64,000 nt of DNA. Source: Glandiceps talaboti (lineage: Eukaryota; Hemichordata; Enteropneusta; Spengelidae). The notes below the pieces were generated by a model, which had not been told where the DNA came from, did no database searches, and saw only the letters and a list, made by a program, of their open reading frames with translations. Numbering within the stretch: position 1 is the first letter of the stretch; each line of letters begins with the position of its first letter. The position numbers and the translations under genes are program-made. Shown here piece by piece: positions 1 to 11,960 of the stretch. The stretch lies in assembly GCF_964340395.1 (NCBI RefSeq), contig NC_135552.1, positions 9,060,994 to 9,124,993 on the forward strand, written 5' to 3'.

Positions 1-215
1 ATTTAACCAACTTTTCATTTTTGTGCCAAATACGAACATTATTCTGACGTCACTTCTTCCTACCCAGCAGATTTGACAATAATAACGGTGAAAGGGAACT
101 CTTTAAACACTGTCAATTTGACGATATCTGAAAGAGACTTCAATGAATCAGGAGAGAACACACACGATATGCCATTGTTTGTCAGAATAATAAGACATCA
201 TTATGGTTTACTAAG

Positions 216-474
216 ATAGGGAACTTGCAATCCTGGACAATGGGATTACCTGTAGTTATTGTAGTACGCAGTCTTGGGCAATCGACGGGATAACCTCCCA
301 GCAATGGTCAGGGCCTAGGTAACAAAGACTACATTATTTGTGGTTACACAGAATACGACAAGATTGTTGACAACAGTGATTGAGACATGTTTATCATTAT
401 AAATCCCACAATGCCTATATATTTCCCACAATGCACGATGGATATTCAAGATGGCGGGCTGGCTAGTTCCCTAT
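216..474. mobile_element. Small inverted-repeat (MITE-like) element
   Basis: The segment opens with ATAGGGAACT and closes with the exact reverse complement AGTTCCCTAT, so it is bounded by 10-bp inverted ends, and it contains no ORF. A related sequence, sharing the ATAGGGAACTTGCAATCC start and blocks such as ATTATTTGTGGTTA and a CATGGCGGG-containing end, lies at about 50563-50780. I see no clear target-site duplication. A non-autonomous DNA element is the simplest reading. Confidence 0.5.
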
Positions 475-1035
475 TGCGACCTAATATGGCTTAATCTGTG
501 TCAAATACATTTTGAGAATCAGCACAAGACATACAAAGAATACATGAATAATAAATAAAAAAATAAAGTAATACTGTTAATAAACTTTTACTCTTGCAAA
601 CTACTATCTAAAACGATTGTATACATGTAATTACAAATTCAAAGATATCACTACATCGCATTACATGCCACTTCAGTTATTTTGTTCAACTGCACTTTAG
701 GCACAAGATAATTTCGAATCATCCAAAAGGTTGCCTCAAAATATTCCAATACCAGATTTATGTCCGTAATTTTGAAAGAAAAGGAACATTACTTGAAATT
801 CTTCAACTCAAAAAGGGAACATTTCAATTTGATAAATGGTATGCTTTGAAAACCTCGGTGTAAAAGCATTTGATTATTTATTATATTATTAAACGAAATA
901 CAAGAAAGACATCACTATTATTTTTGTGCGTATACCAAAAATTGATCATGTTTCAGCAAAGTCAGGGGAAAGCACATACTAGTACGCAACTGTTCTTAAA
1001 CCACCACCACCACCACCACCACCACACCCATCCTT

Positions 1036-1081
<46 letters not shown>

Positions 1082-1152
1082 GCAACAACAACAACAACAC
1101 CATCACCACCAGCAGCAGCAACAATAACAGCAGCAGCAGCAGCAGCAACAAC

Positions 1153-1186
<34 letters not shown>

Positions 1187-4141
1187 ACAACAACAACAAC
1201 GACAACACAACAAATGACATTCGCCACCAAAACAATGTTAGCACGTAAATACCACCCTCACTTAATACACGCTGTAAATTAACAGGCTTTCATATTTTTT
1301 CACATGTTTATGTCTACACCACTGTTTTCTCACATTGAAATACCTTGTTCCCAAAAGGAATTTTACCTCTCTGTAACGCTTTAACCATACTAATTAACAT
1401 CACATTTCTTGTTGAGTTCACTTTTATATTTGAAGTTTGCGTGCACATTGTCTCTTGTACAAAACCTTCTATTTTTACAGCTTTTCTATAGATGGCAGTG
1501 GTAGTATAATTATTAGTAATTGTCAGTAGAATAGTGCATTGTAGTCGCATCATAACCGGTGCCTTGAATATGTCAAACTGATAATGCCTTATTTATATCA
1601 TTTCAGTATATATACATTGTAATGTGGCTTTTTTAAAATCAAAATACTTTACATAACATTACATAACTGCATATAGTCTACAAACATATGTAGCCAAAAA
1701 CATTCAATCTTCTACCGATTCTGTATATAATTACAACCTTGGAACAATCGATTATCAATTTTTGGTTTCATTGCCATGACTGGGAAAAAGAAACGAAAAT
1801 ATGAAATATGAATTTGTTTAACCGTTTTAAATATTCTGGACAAACATTACATATATAGATATACATTTACCTTTACCTTTACAAAATTTAAGTATCATTC
1901 CAAAGACATAAATGTGTTCGTCTTATTTCGATGATATATTTACCATATATTTGCTTGATCTGTTTTCACAAATGTGCTATGTCATATCAATAATATATAT
2001 TCTACATTCATTTTATTTGCCTATTAATCTATTAATAGTCGAATGTTGTACATATATTTATTAGAAATAGCACTATCCGTATCTCTTAGTAATGTCCATC
2101 ACTTTGATGGTTATCTTTTGTGAGTTGTCCAAACGGGTAGTGCAAGGAAGACAATGGAAGGTCTTACCTCTAATTACGTTGGAGTTTGCATATCTGAAAG
2201 ATGTTATACGGTTACAAGACAGTGTTTGATCCATTTTTGCCGTTACAGAAATAGTCGAAATAATTTTACAAAATTACCAAAATACGACATATGTTCGGTG
2301 AGTAATTTGCCGTTTAGAGGGAGGGTGATATGAATTGCTAGCCTCCCCATTACTGAAAAAGAAATACACAATAGGAGATAATCAATTTTCTGCAAAGAGA
2401 AAAGTAGAAATGGTAGACTTGTACAGCAGCTGTTAGTCTAATCATTGTTAAATCTAATACAGCTTGCAATTGATAAAGTATCCTAAACGGACAAACATTT
2501 GTTATTTTATTTCGCACAAAAAACAAAGAAAATAAATCCAGAGGCATTATGGTCAACTTCAGACGTTAGTGAACTTTACCACACATCTTTACCTTCTGTG
2601 GGTATAGTAAGGTAAAGAACAAAATCACAAAATAATTACTGTAATAAGTACAGTAATATCATTTCATAACATTCAGTTAGTGAACAAACAGGCTTCGTAC
2701 TATAACACCTTCAGAAAAAGACATGGTGTTGTATTTCAGTAGAGATTAGTTATTAGTTTTCTAAGGGATTTCACACTCATGGGTAAAAGCTCAGACCACT
2801 ATAGTGGTGTGACCACTACATTGGTCATAGGTAAAAAGGTAATGACTATCATTAAGGAATTTTCGTTTAAATAGCTTTAGCACTATGTATCTCTATACAT
2901 ACTATCTGTAAAAAAGAAATAACTATTTTTGAAAGGATCACTGAAATTGAACCAGGAGTACTCCATTCACATATGTCGTAGATAAATATATTAGGTAGTA
3001 CGTTGTATGAAAATTTGCTTTCATATTATTTTTCTCTTATCCGAGTCAACCTCGGATTGTCTATTTTGATCTGACTACGTTTGTATTCGAGAACGACCAA
3101 GTCAAGGCTAGCAGATTGTAAGCAAGATAGGGTTCAATTGATAGAATATAATAGCTATAGAGATATGAATCTAAGTGTGTGATTAAAATATATGTATTAT
3201 TAATTTATTGATAAATGTATTATCATATGTAATAAAGATATATCAAAGCACTAATGTTGGATAATGTATATATTTCATTTCTATGATGATGACGTCATTG
3301 ATTTGTTGGGTATCGTAAGACAATTCTTTTTTCTTTACAATTAGGGAGAGAAATTAGTAATGCAATCGCCAGTCTTCGTTGTTACTGCAATGAAAATAGC
3401 CCTCATGTTTCCTCTGTGTACGTATATCCTTTCCCTACCAGTTCTTCGAACTATCATAAAATGAAATTAAGAACGATCTGTAGATAATTACATGTATGCG
3501 GAGAAGTCTCTTGGGGATAAAAAAAGGCTACAGGAAATTGTTTACAGGATTATTGTTTTAATCCAATACAGTCTTATATTCACAAGTTTATTTTGTTCTG
3601 TAGACCCCTTTCATAGATCGTCTTCAGTAAGCAAGTCAGAAGTGAGAACTCCAAACAACCTGATTTTGTAAAAGGCTCTCTTACAGACACTTAGTGGTGA
3701 AACTTTATAAAAAATATCTTTTTGCAAACGCTGTGTAACACTACTAAGGTCAAACACATAATATATTGGTTTCATATCAAATAGATAAAATCACATGGAC
3801 ATGTTTCTTAAGAATTATGATAAATTCTCAATTCAGATGAGGCGTACCGTGTGTGAGACGCATGGTTGATACTATTATTGTCATGTATATTGAGAAGATG
3901 AATATAAATGAATGCTTAGTAAACAGCAAATGTGTGAATTAAATGTGTTATCTATTCATCAGAGATTACAGGTAAATTGGAATACTTATATAATCTCTTC
4001 GTATTTCAAAAGAGTGTGACGTCATTGAGAACAAGTGTTTCCTCGCAATCAGGGGTTGTATCCCTCCAAATAATGTGATAGTATCTACTTGATATATTAC
4101 ATAGAATTTGTTGGGTTTAAAATCATTCCAAATATTTACGT
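475..4141. other. Gene-free stretch
   Basis: I see no coding region, RNA gene or long repeat here apart from the low-complexity block at 1000-1214. The short ORFs have no recognisable domain, and AT-rich sequence with scattered stops in all frames dominates. Confidence 0.5.
1000..1214. repeat. Compound trinucleotide microsatellite (CCA/CAA/CAG)
   Basis: About eight CCA units are followed by long CAA runs with interspersed CAG units. The poly-Val, poly-Leu and poly-Ala ORFs read from it on the minus strand are artefacts of the repeat. Confidence 0.9.
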
Positions 4142-4411
4142 TTAGTCGTGACTTAGTTTTAGTAAGTGTTGTAAATTATACAGTGATATTATCGAATTAC
4201 CAATACCAAGAATAGAAAATTTATCATCAAACTCATCGGGCGTACATCTCATTGTGAAATATTGAAATGATGGACGATCAAACGCCATGTACTTCCATGG
4301 TACGGCTGGTTCAATAGAGGGCGCTATATACACTTGACGCAACCACTTGTTGGCGACAGGGGAATGAACTCTTGACAACAACATCATATCATATCTGTTA
4401 CGCATCAACAA
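4142..4411 (-). other. Unrecognised open stretch, possible lone exon
   Basis: On the minus strand about 90 codons are open, with a normal-looking amino-acid composition (for example the stretch PWKYMAFDRPSFQYF and then CTPDEFDDKFSILGIG). A GTAATT donor-like sequence follows the GI codons, and a CAG acceptor-like site precedes the PWKYM stretch. No in-frame neighbour exon or family match was recognised. It may be an exon of a gene lying outside or a chance ORF. Confidence 0.15.
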
Positions 4412-4714
4412 CTCGTCATGACCTTCAAATATTCAAACCTTATGAAAACACATCATTATTTCATCAGTGCAGCTTTGTTACGTATAACACATAATGCACG
4501 TAGTTATATGCCATGACAATCACATGACAATCACATGACCGACTTAAGTCTAAGCCTTCATTGTAATCATAATGATTGCTGATATACGAAGGCTATAAGC
4601 TAATGGGAAATTAATTTTGATTACGGTCTGTGGTACTCACGGGGCACAAGAGGTTCTATCGTATATATTATTATAGTACAGTAAATCATTAGTAGTTAGC
4701 CATTCATCTAACAT

Positions 4715-4768
4715 TGTATTAATTAATTAATTAATTAATTAATTAATTGATTTATTTTGTTTATTTAC

Positions 4769-4807
<39 letters not shown>

Positions 4808-4812
4808 TTCAT
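4715..4812. repeat. (AATT)n and (ATTT)n microsatellites
   Basis: Eight or more AATT units are followed by about ten ATTT units, degrading into ATTC units. Confidence 0.85.
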
Positions 4813-4971
4813 TCATTCATTTATCCACCCAAACACTCATCCATCCACCTATCCGTCTATGATCTATATATGACCTATTTATATAATTCATTTGAATTTA
4901 CATATGCATGTAATAAGCATTGAATGATTGATTGACTGAATGAATGCTGGATCCATCCATCCATCTATCCA

Positions 4972-5004
4972 ACACACACACACACACATACACACACACA
5001 CATC
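4972..5004. repeat. (CA)n microsatellite
   Basis: A CA dinucleotide tract with one interruption. Confidence 0.8.
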
Positions 5005-5740
5005 CCCCCTTCCCTCAGTCGTCCATGAATCCATCCATTAACACACCCACCCGCCTCCTGTAATGCCCGAGATTCGGAAAGAATTGAATTCATTGAAAGT
5101 TGTAACGTAAATCACTTCATAGTCAAGTCAGTCAACTGTGCGTAAAGCCATGTTTTGTAGCTGCCTACGCACGATTAGAGGGTAGAGAAGATGACGGGTG
5201 ACAACCGTCGTTTTGAACACGATGCAGATTGAGCTTCGACACAACGCTTATGGGACCTCTAAATATCCTAAATAATCTGAATACAAATCGTGATTTATGG
5301 CCTTCGAGGCTATTAACAACGAAAGGCTAAGAAGGAATTAATTGCTCGAGGGTATATTGGTATATTGATTTGAAAATGACAAAAGAGATACGAGGGAGTC
5401 TTTCGAGGATTAGAAATTCAAATTGTTGTTTGTCTTTAATATTTCAGTTCGTAACGAACTTGTCAACCTGTTGTGCAACTCCCAAAATGGACAAATATAA
5501 TAGGTCATATATAAATGGTTAATACTGTTTTATTCTCGTGTTTAAGATGATTGTTGTCAGTGTTGAGAGATATCAGGCTTTCATTTAAATCCAAGCAAAA
5601 CAACGGTGACAAATAAAAACGGATACTCTTGAAAGAATGGGTCGCAAAATGATGTCTTGCAAACCATGTACGAGTGTAATTGTAAGTTATTGCAGTTTAC
5701 GTCAGAATACGGAAAGTAATTTAAGAAATAAAAAAATAAT

Positions 5741-6735
5741 GCGGGGGGGGGACGAATGTAGTTAGAATATTACTGATGAACGACATAGGCTAACAAAAGA
5801 AGTGGAACGGAAGATTATAATTTATGGTAAAAGGTGAGTGTCGAGTTGGCGTAGTGGGTACTCCACGACACGGAGTTGTATGAACACAGTACCGCTTGTA
5901 AGCAGTGTAAATCATAAGTTTTATTAGTCTCATTTGAATAGGTTTTACTTCACCACGCCTCACCCTGTATATCCAGTAATGTACTTACATACATCAATGC
6001 ACAGTATACTGTATAATGCCGTGCATTGAAACTGAGTTGTGCGATCACAGTGCGACTCGTCGTCAGAGGGCGACATATATAGCGGTACGAGTCGCGGTGT
6101 CGTCGAAGAAAGTTTCTCTTGGAGTAAATAAACATAGAACACCTAATCGTATCGATTACATTTCTGGAGGTTGCTACATAATGGAAACCAGTGTAATAGA
6201 GACTTTGGCTATGTTGTATGTGGTTATTTTGGATATATACGATAATAGCGAAAATAATTATGAACCTTTCAAAAATTGAAGTGCTGTCAAAGGTGTATCA
6301 CCGTGCAATTATAGAGTGTAAATCACGAGCATTCTTCCCTTTGTAAATTCCAAATGATAGTATATCATGTGTACTTTATCATAAAGAATAAAAATATCCT
6401 CTAAGTTTGAATCTTTTCCGCCGTACTTTCTATCCCATTAGACATCTCACACCACCAATTTGATGCTTTGAGTTGAAACCAAGTAGCCCCCAAACACAAG
6501 TTATGACAGACTAGTATTTGCATAAATTTGACTATTTAAAAAATATTATCAATATTTTGAAACTTTTGATATTGAAATAATAGATGAGTAGTGTCAGACC
6601 CGACACCATTACCTGTTTAGTCAATAGTGTATATCTTCAGACTGTGTAGAGTCAACCACACATTGAAAATGTTGACTATGTCTACTATCTAACGTATGGA
6701 GATTCCTCTTAAACCTGTATACTATCGAACCTTTA
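5741..6735. repeat. Repeat R, copy 1
   Basis: This segment is closely related to 12696-13557 in the same orientation. Both begin with a G-run and a TTAGAATATTACTGA-type block and share TGCCGTGCATTGAAACTGAG. Both end near ACTATGTCTACTATCTAA. The early part carries TGGCGTAGTGGG, which fits the consensus of a tRNA A box, but I see no good B box. It lies about 1.5 kb 3' of TRIM A, matching the position of copy 2 relative to TRIM B. Confidence 0.8.
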
Positions 6736-6806
6736 ATTTTTGTCCCTAGCACAACACAAGTAAAGTACTATGCAACAATCGAATAAAAACAACCAATTAA
6801 GATGGA

Positions 6807-6828
6807 CAACAACAACAACAACAACAAC

Positions 6829-6869
<41 letters not shown>

Positions 6870-6909
6870 CAACAAGAACAACGATGATGATGATGATGAT
6901 GATGATGAT
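6807..6909. repeat. Compound (AAC)(AAT)(GAT) microsatellite
   Basis: Successive AAC, AAT, AAC and GAT trinucleotide runs. Confidence 0.9.
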
Positions 6910-6952
6910 TAACTGACAGGAAAGAATAAAATAATGAATTAAGAAATAAAAA

Positions 6953-7266
6953 GGGGTAAGGGAGTGCCGAACTCCAACGACACTGCAGTGTTATATATCT
7001 ATAAACTTGTACTACTGAAGGTACACGTACCCAAAGAGTTGTACAATCCGCTACAATGTCTCATCGCTAGAGGGGGATATTTATGTTGACGTCGTGGGAA
7101 GTTAAAAAAAGGGGTAAGGGAGTGCCGAACTCCAACGACACTGCAGTGTTATATCTCTATAAACTTATACTACTGAAGGTACACGTACCCAAAGAGTTGT
7201 ACAATCCGCAGCAATTCCTCGTCGCTAGACGGGGATATATATGTTGACGTCGTGGGAAGTGTCAAG
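6953..7266. repeat. 158-bp unit, two tandem copies
   Basis: GGGGTAAGGGAGTGCCGAAC opens copy 1 at 6953 and copy 2 at 7111. The copies then run nearly base for base through GTTGACGTCGTGGGAAG. No ORF spans them. Confidence 0.85.
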
Positions 7267-7374
7267 CCTCGGATGTCAGTATGGATATGCTGAATAACGT
7301 TCTAAGAAACGTATAATTACCCATTGAACACTATTACCTAATTCTACAATAAAATATTATTATCACTACACACA

Positions 7375-7377
<3 letters not shown>

Positions 7378-7456
<79 letters not shown>
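7378..7456. repeat. (AT)n microsatellite
   Basis: About 39 uninterrupted AT units. Confidence 0.95.
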
Positions 7457-7462
<6 letters not shown>

Positions 7463-7514
7463 CATTTTTTTTAGAAATATTTTTAATTACGGATACAAAA
7501 CATCCCATTAATGG

Positions 7515-7602
7515 GAACTAAAATGGTTCAAACCGCACCCCCAAAGTGAAAGAATGTATGTTTTCTTTATCCTACATTGAACTATTGATCTCGCCCCTTA
7601 GG
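7515..7602. repeat. Dispersed repeat, copy of 54752-54840
   Basis: It shares GAACTAAAATGGTT, an ACCCCCAAA block, CTACATTGA.CTATTGATCT and GCCCCTTAGG with 54752-54840 in the same orientation. No coding capacity is seen. It is a short interspersed repeat of unknown class. Confidence 0.65.
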
Positions 7603-7979
7603 ACGTCAAACAACTTAAAGAAACATTGTGTATGGTTGACAATAGCCCACTCATTGACATACAATATATTGACCACACACGCATATGTACATAACACTGA
7701 CAGTTTACATAAATCTTTTTGCACATCCATAATGTCTTTGTTGAGGTTAATAATTAGGTACAACTTCTAAGGAAGCTGTCATTATTTACTGCCGGGGTGG
7801 GGTATCACTCAAAGTTTCACATACACAATGTGGGAAAGATTAGGACACAGACACAGAGGGTGACGGAGGGGGCATGCAAAATTGATGTCATTATATTTGC
7901 TATTTTTGTTATACTAAATAGCTTCCTGTGGGAGTGAAGTTTGCAAACACATCCATATTCTGTTTTTGGTAGTGGCTAT

Positions 7980-7985
7980 TTTATT
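7980..7985 (-). terminator. Possible polyadenylation signal of TRIM A
   Basis: Read on the minus strand this is AATAAA, about 290 nt beyond the TRIM A stop codon. Assignment is by position only. Confidence 0.3.
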
Positions 7986-8278
7986 TGCTCACTTAACATA
8001 TTAATGTTGAAGTCAATCATAGTACATAGATTATACAGCTTTGGTGACAAGTGTTTATAAGATACACTACGAAAGTTTGTTTGTATTTATCATGAATGCG
8101 GTATATCTTGTCTCAGTTCATAATGACTGGCTTGTAATCAATAGTCAATTTGAATCAAATCATATCATTAAAGTCTCATTTCGTCTTATCTTGGAAGTAG
8201 TTATCTGGTCACTGACATGAACACCTCCGTTGACTTGGGCAATCACATATCACGATATGTTCACTGTAAGGAACTCAT

Positions 8279-10501
8279 TCATTGTGAATACACCCTGATA
8301 CACTTATTGCCATAGTCAGCTACAATGACCTGACATGGCTCATCATCAGTAACACAGATACCAATGGCTGATGTCAACCCATCCCCATCACTGTCAATAC
8401 GACAGATAAAATTACCATGACAATCAAACTTCTGAACTTTGCCATTCCCCCAACTACTGACATAAATATTGTTATCCATATCTGTAGTTACATCCCATGG
8501 GTTATTGAGCTGACCATCATTATCTCCCTTACTGCCAAACTTATACAGAAATTTCCCATCACCATCAAACACAAGAACACAGTGCATATGATGACTAGTC
8601 ACACAAATGTTGCCATTCTTTGACATGGTAATTCCAACAAGGTTTTTAACCTGGTGTTCCGAATCACCGAATGACGTCATATATGTACCATCTTGTTGAA
8701 AGATTCTTATACAATGAGCTGTTTCATCAGCAACATACACTTTATCATTGACATGGCTAATGGCAATGCCCTCTGGCTCTTTAAGGACCTCCTTCCCAAA
8801 GCATCTGATCCATTTGCCGTTCTCATCACAAACAATTACTTGTTTACCACCACCCTCAGTAAAATAAATGTGCCCATTTGCAGAAATGGCAACAAATGTG
8901 GGTTGACATGGTTGACCTAAATTCTTAAACTCAATTATTTGTGTCTCCTTACCAGTAATTATATCAAACAATTGCAACCTATTATTACCCCTATCACAAA
9001 CTACAGCATATCTGTTTCTGATAAGATCTAATCCCCACACGCTGTTCAAATGCCCTCTCCCCCTGCCTTGCTGTCCTATCTTCTTTACCAACCCCTTCTT
9101 GGTATTAACTTTGATTATAACAGATGACCCTTCTACTGGTTTATTTCTAACTTTGACAGATAGTTCATGACATCCTGTCATAGTACCAGTGTATCTCACT
9201 GAGAATGTGTCATTGTTATTGTCACTAACTTTCACATCCTTTATCTTGTTGTCAGGTGTCTTCATCACTGCTTTGATGTCTTCTTTCTTCACACTTTCTG
9301 TCTTCTTCTTGGCAGACTTGTCTTTTCTCGTTAAAGTTGCCTGAATCTCCTCATCGATTCTTACAACTTTCGGAATGTCACCGAGTTCATACTGGATATC
9401 AGCAGTGGTTACAATCACTCCCAAAGACTTGTCTTGAAAGAAGTCTTCTGACTTATTGAACTCTATGTTGTCATCCTTAACTGGTTCCCCTATTACCTCA
9501 ATTGTAACCAGCTCTTTGATCTGTGACGTCATCCCCTTTTTAACTGACATCATCTTTGCAGCATTTCCACCATGCGTCAGTTCCTCTGCAAACTCCACTA
9601 CATTGCTCAGATAGTTTTCAGCAATGTCAAGCTCTTTATGCTGTGCTTCCAGTTTTTGTCTTCTGTCTTCATATTCTTCTCTTATTTGTGTCATCAGCTG
9701 TTTTCCATTTTCTCTTATCATGTGAGTTATTTCCATGATAACTTTTTCCATGTGATCGTTGAGTTTCTTTTCTTCAACACGAATACGGCTATCCAAAGAC
9801 TGTGACATACGTTCTACAGCTTGCTTACCAGTCGTTGCTTCTTTTTCTCTTACTTTAAGTTTGGCCAACATTTCCACCAACTCGGCTGTATATTCTGCCG
9901 CTGCATCCTTAAGGTAGCGATAATTGTGTTCTGTTATTTTATGATCGAGGGCGGTGCATTCAAGGCAGATGGGAATTTCGCATGTATCGCAGTAGAACTT
10001 TAGCGGCTGGGTAGGGTGTTTACTGCAGTACATCGGTGGTTGTATTAAAACTGGGTCAGTCGACTTGGCTTTGTTGTAGTCGTCAATTGACATCAGTTGA
10101 TGTGTACTGGTCAGTGGAATATTCTGGTGTGTACGTGCACAACTACTGCAGAGGAATATTCCACAATCTATGCATCTCACGGTGTTTTCCCCCTCTCTGC
10201 ATCCACCACATGTATTTGATTCTGTCACCTTTTCTTCCCGTTCGTTGAACTGCCTTACCAATTCATTGAGAAAGAAATTGTTTGGTAGGTCTGCCACTCC
10301 CCCATTTGGCAATGTGATTTTCTCCCGACACAGAGGACAGCGTAAAGTGGAACTCCTACCTGCTAGTTTTGACAGGCACTGTTCGCAGAAAGTGTGCATA
10401 CACGGTAAACCTTTAGCATGCTGGTATCGCTCAGTGCAAATTCCACAATTCAAGAAATTTGCGTCAATTTTCTCAAGGAATTTTGTCGCCTCTGCCGCCA
10501 T
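8279..10501 (-). CDS. TRIM A: RING/B-box/coiled-coil/filamin/NHL E3 ligase (TRIM2/3-type)
   Basis: A single uninterrupted exon of 740 codons. A complete C3HC4 RING (C19, C22, C34, H36, C39, C42, C55, C58) is followed by a B-box 1 (about 98-137), a B-box 2 (about 159-192), a long coiled coil (about 200-340), a filamin-type Ig domain (about 390-470, with the TFSVRYTGTMTG strand) and NHL repeats to the C terminus (start GHLNSVWGLDLIRN). This order defines the TRIM-NHL class (TRIM2, TRIM3, TRIM71). Such proteins are ubiquitin ligases whose NHL propeller binds protein or RNA partners. I chose the ATG at 10501 (AAAATGG context) because its MAAEATKF start matches the starts of the two paralogues; an in-frame ATG at 10594 is the alternative. 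It is the only one of three local paralogues with all domains. Which vertebrate TRIM is orthologous cannot be said. Confidence 0.93.
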   Translation of the reverse strand: MAAEATKFLEKIDANFLNCGICTERYQHAKGLPCMHTFCEQCLSKLAGRSSTLRCPLCREKITLPNGGVADLPNNFFLNELVRQFNEREEKVTESNTCGGCREGENTVRCIDCGIFLCSSCARTHQNIPLTSTHQLMSIDDYNKAKSTDPVLIQPPMYCSKHPTQPLKFYCDTCEIPICLECTALDHKITEHNYRYLKDAAAEYTAELVEMLAKLKVREKEATTGKQAVERMSQSLDSRIRVEEKKLNDHMEKVIMEITHMIRENGKQLMTQIREEYEDRRQKLEAQHKELDIAENYLSNVVEFAEELTHGGNAAKMMSVKKGMTSQIKELVTIEVIGEPVKDDNIEFNKSEDFFQDKSLGVIVTTADIQYELGDIPKVVRIDEEIQATLTRKDKSAKKKTESVKKEDIKAVMKTPDNKIKDVKVSDNNNDTFSVRYTGTMTGCHELSVKVRNKPVEGSSVIIKVNTKKGLVKKIGQQGRGRGHLNSVWGLDLIRNRYAVVCDRGNNRLQLFDIITGKETQIIEFKNLGQPCQPTFVAISANGHIYFTEGGGKQVIVCDENGKWIRCFGKEVLKEPEGIAISHVNDKVYVADETAHCIRIFQQDGTYMTSFGDSEHQVKNLVGITMSKNGNICVTSHHMHCVLVFDGDGKFLYKFGSKGDNDGQLNNPWDVTTDMDNNIYVSSWGNGKVQKFDCHGNFICRIDSDGDGLTSAIGICVTDDEPCQVIVADYGNKCIRVYSQ

Positions 10502-11399
10502 TTTGTGTGTTGTTGAAATAGTCGTATAACTGTATGACTCGATTGCGCATGACTTGACCTCAATTTCACCTATATGAGGAAGTATGCTGGACATTGCACT
10601 GTACTGTTTCACTTTGCGCGGTGCAGTGTGGTGAACAGACTATTGAAACATATGATCATGATCATATGACGCATAGGCCCTACTCAGAAGTTGATAAATC
10701 TTCTTTCGAGATAAATTGTTTCGTTTGTTTGCATATCTGAGATGTCCTTCCCTTTGTAAATTAATATAAACAGGGTAAAGTGAAAGGTTAACGAAATATT
10801 ATTCGATACATGAGAAGTCTACATAAATTATAGATATATTATATCAAACTCAACTACTCTGTCATATCTGCTAATAGAGGTTATTGCGACCATATAGTGT
10901 AGTGCAGAGTATTGGCATTTGGAAATATAATTATACAACATTTCATTTTGTTCCAGCATCACTCTTTACAAATTTCTCAATACGAAGTCCATATCTATTG
11001 TCAAGAACTCTGAAGTCAGCTGTTACTGTTACTTTCATGTACTGTGCTAGTGTACCTTTGCAAATTGCCAGTACATACCGATCGAGAGAGGGTACATACA
11101 ACTGTACACCAATTTGATTGGATATATTGCACGTACCATACTCAGGCTGTGCACGGCTACACAAATATGTTTACCCACAGGTGATTTACTACTGGTTAGG
11201 ATGTATAGTATTATGAGTTTGGAGTCTAAGTCGATTTATCAGCCGTACGTATACGTTTCTATGCTCACTATTCACGTTTATTGAATTACGCTACAAATCG
11301 ATACGACATGAATTATAGTTTTGTTATTTAAGTCAAATATTATAATATAAAATACTAAATATAATATAAAATACTAAATGGCAACGTGTCCGCAAAAAA
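10502..11399. other. TRIM A upstream region, no other gene seen
   Basis: AT-rich sequence 5' of TRIM A. Promoter position is not evident. ORFs around 10900-11160 on both strands show no family resemblance. Confidence 0.4.
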
Positions 11400-11745
11400 A
11401 AAACAGTGTTCAGCTAATAAATGACAGACGTGTCATATGGATAGTGTGGCCACTGTTTATACAGACTTGACTTGAATGAATTTATACTATCACTGTCTAC
11501 GGTGTACTCAGGGAGTGAATTACAGAGAAATCGAACTGAGAAATGACAATTGGCGTACTGATCTATGGCATCGAGGTTTCGATAACTTCCACTTATGTCC
11601 TTTGGTTCTAGATGATGAAATCTCGAAGAATACCGCGTGATCAAAGTCACATAAATTATGCATTATTTTATAAACTTGTATCATATCTCCCCTCCGTCTT
11701 TGTATACTCCAGAGTTGGCAAATTAAGCACCGATTACCTCATGCA
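11400..11745 (-). mobile_element. Decayed non-LTR retrotransposon (LINE) RT C-terminus
   Basis: On the minus strand, read across at least two frameshifts, are the hallmarks of the C-terminal end of CR1/Jockey-type LINE reverse transcriptases: LPTLEY, then [13 protein letters not shown] in another frame, then SVRFLCNSLPEYTVDS with SINSFKSSLYKQW before a stop at 11414. These match the family pattern LPTLxYRRxRGDMIxxYKI...WNSLPxxVV...SxNxFKxxLDKxW. The ORF is broken and inactive, a 5'-truncated relic of about 350 bp. Confidence 0.8.
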
Positions 11746-11794
11746 ACGTGTGGTTGGTATTTTCAGACCACCTGTTAATCATGTGAAATCGATC

Positions 11795-11796
11795 AG

Positions 11797-11887
<91 letters not shown>

Positions 11888-11960
11888 ACCAACCAACCAA
11901 CCAACCAACCAATCAACCAACCAACCAACCAACCAACCAACCAACCAACCAACCAACCAA
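11795..11960. repeat. Compound tetranucleotide microsatellite
   Basis: Runs of ATCA, then CAGC, then AACC units. The Gln/Asn/Ser/Pro-rich ORF read through it is an artefact. Just upstream is GACCACCTGTTAATCATG, also found near 25848. Confidence 0.9.

Larger units (their letters stand above)
4412..5740. other. Gene-free stretch with microsatellites
   Basis: No gene is seen. The stretch holds AATT, ATTT and CA microsatellites at 4715-5004. The rest is unique-looking AT-rich sequence. Confidence 0.5.

Noticed and set aside
979-1244. Poly-Val/poly-Leu minus-strand ORFs
   Set aside because: Translation of the CCA/CAA microsatellite in two frames; not coding.
8417-10529. Several plus-strand ORFs across TRIM A
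   Set aside because: Shadows of the 740-codon minus-strand gene.
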